DNA of 64,000 nt from Sporobolomyces roseus (lineage: Eukaryota; Basidiomycota; Microbotryomycetes; Sporidiobolales; Sporidiobolaceae). Below the pieces are notes generated by a model. The model was not told the DNA's origin and searched no databases. It was given only the letters and a program-made list of their open reading frames with translations. A program made the translations under genes and the position numbers. Each line of letters starts with the position of its first letter. Position 1 is the first letter of the stretch. Positions 12,451 to 22,644 of this stretch are shown here, in pieces. The stretch spans positions 682,001 to 746,000 of the forward strand of contig JADILM010000010.1 in assembly GCA_016617785.1 (NCBI GenBank), read 5' to 3'.

Positions 12451-12759
12451 ACGTAGATTGTCAAAAGGGAAAATATCTGCACTTTATCAATTCGTGTCTC
12501 TCTTGAGCGTGTCCACGTGGAATCGTGTCTAGAGAATGACTCGCTCGTTACATGTGACAACATAGTTCGATAGATTCCAATCTAGAAGATCCTCGACGTT
12601 ATTACCTCTCGTACGATGGCTGTCTAATCCAAAACTATCAGATTCGTCTGTGAACTCGCCAGCCTTCCCGCCCTCGTACCGACGTCACTAGCACTGCAAG
12701 GGGAAAAGTCAGTCAGTCTGCAGACTGGCAGAAGGAGAGGTAGAGAAAGGGGCTCACGA
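12451..12759. other. Intergenic space between convergent genes
   Basis: This 309-base stretch holds the two 3' ends. I see no ORF with spliced support and no structured RNA. Confidence 0.6.
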
Positions 12760-14010
12760 TCAGTTCACGCGAGTTGCGCAACACCAAGGAGGCGCTTCGT
12801 CAGGGATGTCGACCACTGTCAGTCCTCTCATCCTGCAGAACGCTCTCAAGACTGTGACATCCCCACAATCCTCGTCGTCTTCTAACCTCGGCGTCAAGTC
12901 GCAACCGAAGACCTTGACTCCGTTTGTTCGAGGATCCGAAAAGAGGAGGACTATCGCTCGAAGGGAAGCGCCGGGGAGGTTGAGCCTTGTGACTGAGGGG
13001 GGAAGCGAAGAGGCAAGCTGGGTTGCTTCGTGAACGTCGCTGGAGAGATCCTGCACGTCGTGGAGGGAAAGGGTCTTCAGATTACGAAGTTGCGGAAGGA
13101 GATCGAAGAACTTGTGGGGGGCATCCGTTTCGATGTCGCCGTGGTGGATGTCGGTGACGATAAGATCGGTGAGGTTTGAGAATGAGGCGAGCTCGAATGA
13201 GGGGATGTAGGGGAGGGGAATGCGTAAATGGTGTAAAGTTTCGATGGCATTGTCGAGAAGTCGCGGAAAGTAGGAGTATGGGAACCTCATGGAAGTCATT
13301 TCGAAGGTTTCGAGACGTGGTGATACGTATCCGGGCCTGGTGACTTTCCAGGAAGCGAGATTGGCAAAGTCAAGGGAAACGTGTCGAACATTGGGCTGAT
13401 ATCTTTGATCGAGGAGGTCCCAAGTGTGGCGGTTGAGGTGGCGAGGTGAGACCTTGACGGCTTTCAAGTTGCTCAGCCTGACGCTTCCAGATGGTTCTTC
13501 GTGGAGGACGAGAGTTTCGACATTCGAAAGAACATAGACGAAAGCGTTTTCCCCAATCGGAATGTTGCCGGTGATGAGATCGAGTGGAGGCATGTGGATC
13601 ATAGTCGCCTTGTTCCGTTTTGGACGTTCGGATAGTTCGAGAGTCTTGATCATTTCGAGCAATTCAGGGTTCCACTGCATCATCGCAAGCCTGTTCACCA
13701 TTGAATCGAATACTGCCCATTCCCCCTTCGCTACTTGCTTGGGCGTCCTACTCTCCACCGGTGGGACTGGCACAAGCCAAGTGCCGTATAACTTGGAACG
13801 AGAGCGAGAGAAGAAGGTTTTCGAAACGAGGCAGCACCGGCTCAGCGTCGTCGCGTCGTAGGGAATGTCGTCGATGATATGGTGAATGAGTTCGGTGGGA
13901 AGGGTCGGAGACATGTCGTAGGCGGGAGGAAGGAGGGAGGAGGGAGGGAGAGGGGAGAACGGGAGGAAGAGATCCGAAAGTCTGCAAACAAGCAGGGAGT
14001 CAGATGTCAT
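12760..14010 (-). CDS. F-box protein with degenerate leucine-rich repeats
   Basis: Single exon of 416 residues from the ATG at 14010. A second in-frame ATG at 13914 (MSPTLPTELIHH) sits right before the F-box and is the more likely start, giving 384 residues. The F-box reads LPTELIHHIIDDIP, then TLSRCCLVSKTFFSRSR. The remainder contains irregular Leu-rich repeats (for example LRNLKTLSLHDVQDL and SVTRLNLPGASL), as is usual in fungal SCF substrate receptors. The F-box binds SKP1 in an SCF ubiquitin ligase; the substrate cannot be told. It is not close in sequence to the four small F-box genes elsewhere in the window. Confidence 0.8.
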   Translation of the reverse strand: MTSDSLLVCRLSDLFLPFSPLPPSSLLPPAYDMSPTLPTELIHHIIDDIPYDATTLSRCCLVSKTFFSRSRSKLYGTWLVPVPPVESRTPKQVAKGEWAVFDSMVNRLAMMQWNPELLEMIKTLELSERPKRNKATMIHMPPLDLITGNIPIGENAFVYVLSNVETLVLHEEPSGSVRLSNLKAVKVSPRHLNRHTWDLLDQRYQPNVRHVSLDFANLASWKVTRPGYVSPRLETFEMTSMRFPYSYFPRLLDNAIETLHHLRIPLPYIPSFELASFSNLTDLIVTDIHHGDIETDAPHKFFDLLPQLRNLKTLSLHDVQDLSSDVHEATQLASSLPPSVTRLNLPGASLRAIVLLFSDPRTNGVKVFGCDLTPRLEDDEDCGDVTVLRAFCRMRGLTVVDIPDEAPPWCCATRVN

Positions 14011-14293
14011 GTTGCCTCGAAAATACTGTTATGACTTACCTTTACACCCTACGAAGTATTATGCCCACCTATAAAGCCTGGAGAGCGTCCCAATAACTTT
14101 TTAAGATGAAGGAAGGACGAAAGAGGAGAGCGAACCAAGTTGGCGCTATGGCGTGTGTTGGTCGGCTGGAGAGCGGCTTCAGTGCTGTCCTGCGTGGTTC
14201 AACGAGGTCGATCTCGAACTTGCTAGGGAGTGGGAGGAAACAGAGAGATAAATTTGTTGGTTGTTTCTCTTCCCTTCACTTTCCATCGCCTAT

Positions 14294-17201
14294 ATGGCGC
14301 CACGACCGCGTTGTCCAGTCTGTAGGAGTAAGAGATGGCATAGGGATGCTCTGTCTGGAAGGTGAGCTCTTCTCCAGGTCCTTCTCCTTCTTCCCTCGAC
14401 CCCACTAAAACTTTCCCTCTCTCTCTCTCCCAGTATTGTCTGTGAGGAAGGGCATTTACTAGCAGGATACGTACAGGAGTCAACAGAACAAGATTACGCC
14501 TCTCAACATGTTCAACAGACGAGAAGGGAACGCAAAAATAAGGGAAAGAAAGAGAAACTCCCTACAAACGACTACTTTCATGGAGATAGAGCGACTTTCC
14601 TCGTTTGGCAATGTATGCAGCTCATATTGAGGGAACAAATGAGGATCTTGATCGATGAGATGGGGTGGCCGGTCGAATTGGAAGCGATTACGAGGGATTT
14701 ATGGACTTTACTCGTTTCGAGTTCGAGGATTCCTCCAGCGCCGATGGATTATGAGAAGGGAGAAGAGAAGGCGACGAGCTACAGTGGACCTCGAGCTGGA
14801 GATCGCTATACGCACAGAGGGAGGAAGAAGTATGGACCGAGAGGAGCGACGAAGATCAAGAAACAGGAAGATGCGATGGATGAAGATGAACCGCCAGACG
14901 ATGTGGATACGAGTGGTATCAGAGATGATGGAGGAGGAGAGACGACCGATGGAAGAGGGAGCGAATCATCAGAAGGAGAATCGTCTCCATCATCGTACTT
15001 TTCGGATGCAGACGATGAACGACCTCGACCAAACGGAAAGAGCCGACCTGGATCCCCGAACCTCTCAGCCGCACCATCTCCAGGACCAAATCCACCCAGC
15101 GGCTCAATCATACCCGATCCGAATTCTTACAATCCTCCGAAACCTCGACCTCCAATTCGAGGATTCAATCGTCAACATCCGGAAGATCCACGCGCTCATC
15201 CTCGATTGGACTTTCTGCTATATATCATTTACCTCGCTTGTATCACCCTCCGATTACCCGTTTTTCTCAGCGATATCTTTCAGTGAGCAACCTTCCGCCT
15301 CTCTTTCGTGAAAGGAGAATGCGATCCTGACTTGCCGAGTGCAGTCTCGCCGAAACATATCAAATACCATATCTCGACGCAGTCCTACATCTACCCCTAG
15401 AAATGCAACTACACCTATCTCAATCGAATCGAGCAGTACTCTCACCCACAGTAAGTCAATCACCATCGTTCATCTCCCAATCTCTCTCTTTGCTGACCCA
15501 TCTTTAGCAACGCAGGCTGTTCCTCACATCTATCCAACAACAACGGTCGTAGTAGATGACAAATCTGCTCAATCATGGCTAGCTCGACTCGTCAGAATGT
15601 ATCGAGAAGATTGGGAGATCGAGTTTCCAGAAGCGAACTTGCCTCTGATCTCTGGTCGATTATGCCGTCTACTCGTATTACCTCGTGAGTCGTCTCTCAT
15701 GAAACAGCGTCGACTCCGAGTCTGATCCGAAGAGTCTCTCATAGCTATCGCCTTTATTCTCGTCAATCGACTCCTCTCCCTCCTTCCCCAACCATTCTCT
15801 TTCCATCTCCCGACTCATCTCACTTTGAAACCTTCCCGCTCCTTTTCTCCTCGCAACGCAGCTCTCGCTTCCTCCTCGAGAAGAGAGAAAGGATTACCCA
15901 AAGAATTCAGCTGGAGTGCGAGATTGGCAGATACGAGACAGGATTGGAGGTTGATCTTGCCGGAATTGAAAGTTGGATCTGTTATCGTCGTGGTCGTCAA
16001 GATGCTGTTTGGATTGGAGGATGAGAATGGGTGAGTTCGAAGGCTTTGTAAGGGAGAAACCAGGGCCAACTTGCTAATGTCCTTCTCGAGCTCACAGATC
16101 TTCGACTGCATTCCTTCAAGAGTACTCCTCAGATCTTCCGAATTCAAAGAAATGGATAGAAACGGTCGAAGCTATTTCGAAACTCGAGAAACCTGGTGAT
16201 CTCGCTCGAATATGGAGGTGTGCTCTCTCGCTCTCTCTAGTCGCACTATTCCCGGAATTGACTAGACGGTACTTGATGACCACAGTCAAGACGTTTCCGA
16301 ACTCGAAGGGAACGAGATTGACGCCTATCTAGATTTCTTCGAATCCAGCATGGTCAGCAAAACGAAAGTACCGAAACGATTCGAAGATCTCGGTCGATTC
16401 TTCCCTGAACCAAACTTCACTCGTTCCTCACTCCCGCTGCCCACAGCCGAGAGCTATCTTGCTCAACTCGACACTTTGACCTCTTCACTCTATTCTTCCA
16501 CCGCTTCACCTGCGAACTCAGATTTCAATCTCCCTACCACTTATCCGAGTTTTCCTTCTTCGCATTCTTCCGACACTCTTCCTGATCCCCTCTCTCGAGT
16601 CCTCGTCGCACTCTCATCGCACATCCTCCCTCTCTCCACCTCGCTTCACTTTTCAATTCAAGGTCCCACACCAACTCTCGAAACCTCAGCACTCTCCTAC
16701 TTCCTCCCTCAGATCACTCTCGTCGAGCGCTTGCTCTCAATCCGATCAGTACCTCTCCAGAAAGCGCTCGCCATCGAAACTCGTTCCGAAGAGCGCAAGC
16801 TCTGGGGCGAGACGAAAGCCCTCGCAAAAGAGTTCGTCAAGGATCAATGGCAGAAAGAGCAGGTGAGACGGAAAGAGATTGATCGGGAAGCTGAGGAGAA
16901 GAGGAAGAATGGAGTTGCGAAGAGGAAGAGAGCGAAAGAAATGAGGGGGAAGGGAGTCAAGAGTAAGAAAGAGATCGGCGAGAGTAGTGAAGAGGAAGTC
17001 GAGATGGAGATTAGGGAGGAAATGTTCAAGAGTAGGAGCGTGGTTGGGAGTAGCGAAGATGAGGACGATGAAGATACGGATGCGAGTGCGAGTGCGAGCG
17101 GATTGAATGGGGAAGAGGACGCTTCGATGGATGGGACAGAAGCCGATGAAGAAGAAGATGTAGAGGTGGAGGAGGACGGGATCAGCTTTGGATCAGAGTA
17201 A
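14294..17201 (+). CDS. RRN7: RNA polymerase I core-factor subunit RRN7 (TAF1B-like)
   Basis: Exons are 14294-14361, 14434-15282, 15345-15450, 15516-15684, 15745-16030, 16098-16217 and 16286-17201 (837 residues). The N-terminus has the RRN7 zinc ribbon: CPVC near residue 7, then IVCEEGHLLAG, with Cys-Cys-Cys-His ligands. A TFIIB-like region follows, including LPVFLSDIFHLAE and LPYLDA-type helices (here IPYLDAVLHLPLEM). RRN7 is the TFIIB-related subunit of the Pol I core factor and acts at rDNA promoters in the nucleolus. An acidic and basic tail (KRKRAKEMRGKG, then runs of Glu/Asp) is an addition. Two acceptor AGs, at 15507 and 15515, compete before exon 4; only the second keeps the frame open. 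Confidence 0.85.
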
Positions 17202-17449
17202 TCAGCGAGAGCTCGTAGAAATCGTAACTCCTTTCGAAAGTTCTCTGTCGTTCTCTTTCCTCAATAACACAGAGATGAACGCGAGACTACTATCACACGT
17301 CCTCGCCTAAAAAAGGAGCTACTATGCTCATTCGACTTGATGCAAATCGGGCGACTCGAAACAAGTTCTGAAGTTTGCTGCTTTCTTTCCTTCTTTTCAC
17401 TTCACTTCTCGAACTAACCTCGAATCAAGTGCTGCTCTCGGTAGAAGAG

Positions 17450-18179
17450 ATGTCCGCCCCTTCAGCACCTCCTACTCGCTCAAACCTCCCTCTCTCACTC
17501 TCGCTTCCCGATGAATTGTGGATCAACATTCTTCTCGAACTTGACAACTTTGAACTCAAGGATGCTAGCAGGGTCTGCAAGAAGCTACAAGGGTTTACCA
17601 GAGTGAGCTCCCAGCCATCATGATTTGGATTGAGCTGATGAAACGCATATCGACTTTTCACAGGGAAAGGAATTCGATTCGATCCTCTATCGCAGTGGTC
17701 CGCCCTCTCTCGCAACCAAGAAGAACGAAGCTGTCAAGATCCATCCTATGATCGACATGACAGACTGTATATTCAGTAAATTCGAGTACGCAGAGATCTA
17801 CGGAGGTCAAGATGAAAAAGGAGAATGGAAATCATACTATCCGAAAGATTATCCTGCCATTCTCGACGAATTCGCTACTCGTCCCGCTTCAGCTCAGATC
17901 GACATCAGCATGTCAATGTATGCTCCCGCTAGTCAACTCCCTCCCCTCAGGAGCTCAAACGGAGTCACTGTCCGCGACTTGCTTGAGCATCTCGCAAAGT
18001 TCTGGTCGATTAGGCCACGAGATTATTCATTTGAGGACCAAGATTCTGACCCGGGGAGTGTAGGAGGTCTCGCGCTCATCGCGATGCTAGGAGATCACAA
18101 TGGATGGGCGGGGTGGGTCTCGGCGATTGCACAAGGTGGAAATCGCACGATGCTCAAAGCGTACAGCTTCGATTCTTGA
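17450..18179 (+). CDS. Small F-box family protein, copy A
   Basis: Two exons, 17450-17602 and 17664-18179 (222 residues). Exon 1 encodes the F-box: LPDELWINILLELDNFEL, then SRVCKKLQGFTR. Exon 2 encodes a shared domain with YPKDYPAILDEFATRPAS and a later VRDLLEHLAKFW block, ending GGNRTMLKAYSFDS. Three more copies occur at 29447-30161, 49447-50173 and 50802-51524. All have one phase-0 intron exactly after the F-box exon of 51 or 52 codons. A SKP1-binding adaptor role is expected from the F-box; the C-terminal domain is not one I recognise. Confidence 0.8.
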
Positions 18180-18925
18180 TGTCGAGCAAGGTATGGCGTT
18201 CAGCTCAACTCGTTGAATCCTGCATACTGATCTTCTCCGAGACTTACAGTTCTTTTGCGACAACTAGCCTATAACCGCTTCATTCAGCTTCCCCTTCTTC
18301 ATGTCTCTCTGTTCTGTTTGCTGTTCTTCAAGTGATCATGTATCTACTCTATAAAGGATCTCTCTGTCCTCTCCAAGTGTCGCAACAAGTGTCCAGTGTC
18401 GAGAGAAAGCGGGAATAAATCTCCTTTTTGCCTCTCGCCAAATTCCTCCACTCCTCTGAGCGCATCGATCCCGTTGCTCTCTCCCGTAAGTCGTGTAGAC
18501 TGTCGACTAGTCTCTCCGGCCTACCCGTGCTTGACAAGGTAAGGGATCTGGAACGTCGCAAAGCTCACTCTGAGTTTCGTTGAGGAAGGGGAACAAGAAA
18601 GACCTCGTCTTTGAAGTGATTCTCGCTGCAGCCGATCTAATCCTTCTGGGCTCAACGATGCTGCGGTCTCGCCCGACGCAAGCGAGACAAACCACCGACA
18701 TTCGGGGATTCGAAAACTTCGGACGTTTCGAGTTGCATCAAGCGGATCGTACAGTAGCGTACAAGAGAGTAGAAGGATATATATGAACAAGCGTAGAGCG
18801 TGAGAGTACAAGGGGTAGTATTAGCGGAAAGATATGGGTAAAAACCTCAAAAAAGAATATCAGAACTTGGGGATATGAAAAAACGGATCAAACGACATCA
18901 ACAGAACACAGACACCAGAACAAGA
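18180..18925. other. Intergenic space between convergent genes
   Basis: About 750 bases with no convincing gene. Short ORFs here lack splice support and family resemblance. Confidence 0.5.
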
Positions 18926-21900
18926 TCAATATGGTTCACCGACAGTTTCCAACCTCTCCCTCTCTCCCGTATCTCCTCGATCACGACTCTTCGCACTTCC
19001 ACCAGTCGCGTTACTTCCTCGACTCCCACTCCTCCCCCTCCTTCCTCCCGCAACAGTCTCCTCGATAACTCCCTCGAACGCATCCCTACTCTCACTCCTC
19101 CTCCTCACTCGACTAGTTTCCTTCTCTTCATCCCACCTCAACCTCCTCTGACTTCTTCCTCGTTCTTTCAACTCCTCTTGTTTAGTCATAGAATCCACTC
19201 CTTGATGAGCGTATGCCGAACTACGTGAAGTTGATCGAGAAGGTCGACGCATCGTTGAAGGGAGTGGGGATTCGTGGGAAACTGGAGAAGGACGATTTGG
19301 ACGAGATAAAGAGCGGGAGGAGGAACGGGAGGTTGAAGTTGAAGCGGCAGAGGACGATGCGGTCGAAGAGAAAGAGGATAGGATTGGTGGAGGGAGAGGG
19401 CGTTGAGAAGTTCGTCCTCGAACTGGAGAGGGAGGAGGTCGACCAAGGGATGAGGGTGAATCGAGTTTCATATCGACGTCGAGGAGTGTCCGCGATTGAG
19501 CTTGTGTTTGTATCATCAACTTCAACCTCTGTTTCTCTTGCTTCTTCGCTTCCCTCCTCTCTCGACAGAACCTCAACCAATCCGACTCCCTAACTTTCCT
19601 AATATCCCATCTCTTGTCCACATCCCTCTCCAAACAACCCTTCAATACATCAAGTACCATGGCTTTTTCTCCCGTCTCATCATCACCTTTGAGATTCTCC
19701 GGTACCTCCCATTCACCTTTGACTAGTCTACTTCTCAACCTAAACTCCCATTCATCCCAAATCGGTAATTTACCTTCTACTATCGCATACAAGACGCAAC
19801 CTAACGACCAGATATCGACCGAGGGATCAAGGATAGGGATAGGGGATTTGAGGGACTCTGGTGAAGAGTAAGGGAGGGAACCGATTGGATGCAAGTGAGT
19901 CGAGAGGTCTGTTGGAGCTGGAGAGGGTTGAGAGGGGAGAAGGAGAGATTGGGAATGATGAGGAGTGTGAGAAGGGCCGACGGAGTGAGAGAGATGGGAA
20001 GAAGGGTTGTTATGGTGAGGTCCGTGAGGTCGAGAGAGGGATGAAACTCGAGATAAAGAAGAAAGTGGTTGAACTCCTGAAACGTGAGCTGGTGTCAAAG
20101 TCTTCTTCTTGTGCGTCGTCGTCGATTGAGTCGGAGTAGGTTTCGAAGGAGGAATGATTTCGCTCAATCCAAAATCGGCCACTTTCCAAACCCTCTTCAT
20201 CTTCTTCTTCCTCTTCCCTCTCCCACTTGCTCTACCTCTCTCCATCTCCATTTCTACATCCTCCTCTTCACTAGCACTCGAGGTTTCGACCCAACTAGCC
20301 AATAAATTCTCGAGTTTAAAATCTTTATGAACGACTCCTTTCTCTTCATGCAACCAACCCAATCCCTCGACGATATCTCCAAACACTTCTCCAGCTTGTT
20401 CCAACCCAAGTGCCTTCTCCTGAGGTTTCGGTGGGGGCGAAAGGAACCTCGAAGTCCTAGAGATACTTCCCGTTGCCGAACGAGTCGAACTAGCCGGTGA
20501 GATCGAACTTGCGAAGGGTAGTGATCCTCTCGGTCTAACTCTAGGTAAAGTATTCCTACCCCTCAATCCCCTCCCCTTACTTCGACTCCTACTCCTACTC
20601 TTTGAACTCTCACTATCAACCGCGACATCCTCCTCCAATATCGGCTGCGTATCGCGTTCGAGTGGATCCGAGTTGAGGTAAGATAGTAACGAACCTCCAT
20701 CGCAGAGTGGCATGAATATATAAGTGAAATCTGAAGTTTCTGTCGTTCCTAACAGAGGGACGAGGTTGGGATGGGACGAGTCGGAGAGTTGAGACCACAA
20801 ATTGAGTTCTCTTTGAAGTAGGGCTTCGAGGAGGGATGGTTCTTCTTCTTCTTCTGGTTCGTTCGAGAAAGCGGTCACTCCTAATCCAGGTGAAGGTAGA
20901 GGAGATTGTTCGATTGGTGAAAGACTACCTCCGTTCGACTTCGACGAGGAAGAAGCAGTGGGAGGGAAGAGGTTTGAAGGAGGTTTAATCGGACTAGAAG
21001 TAGATCGATTCCTTTCCAAACCAGGATAGAGTAATCGATCTTTGCTCGGATTCCTGAGTTGCGTCGTCGTCGGATTCGAAGACGGGTGTTGAAACGAAGA
21101 ACTTCTTGAACCTGGGACTGGTCTCCCTCCTCCATTCATTCCCGTGAACCCAAACGCATCCAACGCACTCCCTCCTGCCCCTCCACCGTTTGATGATTGA
21201 GTAAACAAATCTTTCCTGACGATTTTAACCGCCATCTTCTTCTTCTTCCTCTTCCCCTCGCTCCCAGTTGATCGCCAAATACATTCCCTAACTGACCCCA
21301 TCCCACCACTCCCCAATTCTTTCCCCAATACCCATTCTCCCTCGCCCTCGTCCAGTTCCTCCCCCAAAGTGAATCGAGGTAATACGAACCCTTCTTGATC
21401 TCCTTTGAGTGGTAACTCGAAACTTTGATACCCACCAGCTCCATTCACTCGTTTTGCATACCCACCTCCTCCTGCTGCTCCTGGTGCGTATTGAGGAGTG
21501 GGAGGCGAAGGAGTCCCTCCGAAAGAAGAGAGGAATGAAGCTGCTGGACTCATTCCCATTCCCATACCATTCGACAACGAAGAAGCGGGTGGTGCAGAAT
21601 TGTTTCGTTCGTGTTGAGGCCTCGGAATACTCTCGACACTAGAATCCCTGGAAATCGAATCGGGTGAAAGAGTTCGTTCAGAGTTGTTGTTCGAGTTCGA
21701 GGAGGATGAAGGGTTAGCGTTTCCGAATGAACCTATACGGAGTCTAGAGAATGCCGAGTTTGCTTTGATCGAGGGTTGTCGTTGGATAGTAGTAGAGGAG
21801 GGTCGACCGATATTCAAAGGAACACCAGAAGGGGGAGAACGAGCGAGAGGTGTTGGGGAAGGTGGGATCGAGGGGACTGAAGGGACTTTGACTGGGAGGA

Positions 21901-22530
21901 GTGAGGATGTAGCAAGTGGTTCCTGAATCGAATTTGGAGAGGGATTCAATGGGAAGAACGTGCAAGGAGAAGAAGGAGAGAGATAGAATTACTTCAGAAC
22001 CTGATCTCATACGAATATCTCCTGAATCATCACAACTCCCTTCTCTTGCGAAGGTGCCACCAGGTGAACTCGAAACTTTGGTATGACCTCCACTCAAACT
22101 AGATTCTCTACTTAATCCACCACCATTCGAGTTAGCGGCTTGAGGAGTATTTGAACGTGATCTGGTGTTTCTGACTTTTGCACCCAATCCTCTTGGATCA
22201 TAGAATTCGAATGTAGTTTGATTGGTATCTGTTGAGGAGGAGGAAGTGGAAGTGGAAGGAGGAGGAGGAGGAGCAAGTGGGGGGGAATTGATTGAAGTGG
22301 ATTGGTGTAGGTGTAATTGGGATGAAATGGAAGACCAGATTGACCTGTTATGTACTCGAGGAATGAAGCGAGTCAGTTGAATCGATGTCGAGGGGGGGAT
22401 GGTAAAAAAGGAAGCTAAGGAAAAGGAGAAAGCGGAAACAAGCGGAAAGAGACGTACATTGAATACACTCGCTTGAGTGTAATAATGTAGTTTGTTTGAC
22501 CACACGAGATCTGAGTAAGAAGCGGTACGT
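18926..22530 (-). CDS. Large Ser/Thr protein kinase (5' end unresolved)
   Basis: Exons recognised are 22530-22458, 22344-22003 and 21922-18926; the start codon is not found. The last exon alone encodes about 1000 residues. Kinase motifs are split by long disordered inserts: Gly loop LGSGGMGSV, VAIK-type lysine in MAVKIVRKD, hinge IFMPLCDGGSLLSYL, catalytic loop VVHKDFKLENLL, VADFGLSEI, then SLPYSSPESL and DIWSLGCVLYAIVEGKLP. The catalytic loop is HKD rather than HRD. Ser/Pro/Arg-rich sequence flanks the domain on both sides. It looks like a CAMK/SNF1-related fungal kinase, but I cannot name the orthologue. The upstream exon reads YVPLLTQISCGQTNYI then ITLKRVYS; no ATG lies in frame before it within 100 bases. 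Confidence 0.75.
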
Positions 22531-22632
22531 CTGAGGTTGAGGAAGTGAATAGTCGAGATGAGAAACAGAGAAAACAAACAAGTTAAGTCTCTCCTTCTTG
22601 ACTCTCTCCCACCAATTCGGGCTAATCTCTCT

Positions 22633-22644
22633 ATGAAAGAATGA
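22633..22644 (+). promoter_or_regulatory. Minimal upstream ORF overlapping the MED1 start
   Basis: ATGAAAGAATGA: a Met-Lys-Glu-stop uORF whose TGA overlaps the main ATG at 22641 as ATGA. If transcribed, it could limit initiation or feed termination-reinitiation. The context is seen directly; the effect is inference. Confidence 0.45.

Noticed and set aside
18875..21135. Several ORFs antisense to the large kinase
   Set aside because: They mirror Ser/Arg codons of the real minus-strand exon and have low-complexity Leu/Lys composition.
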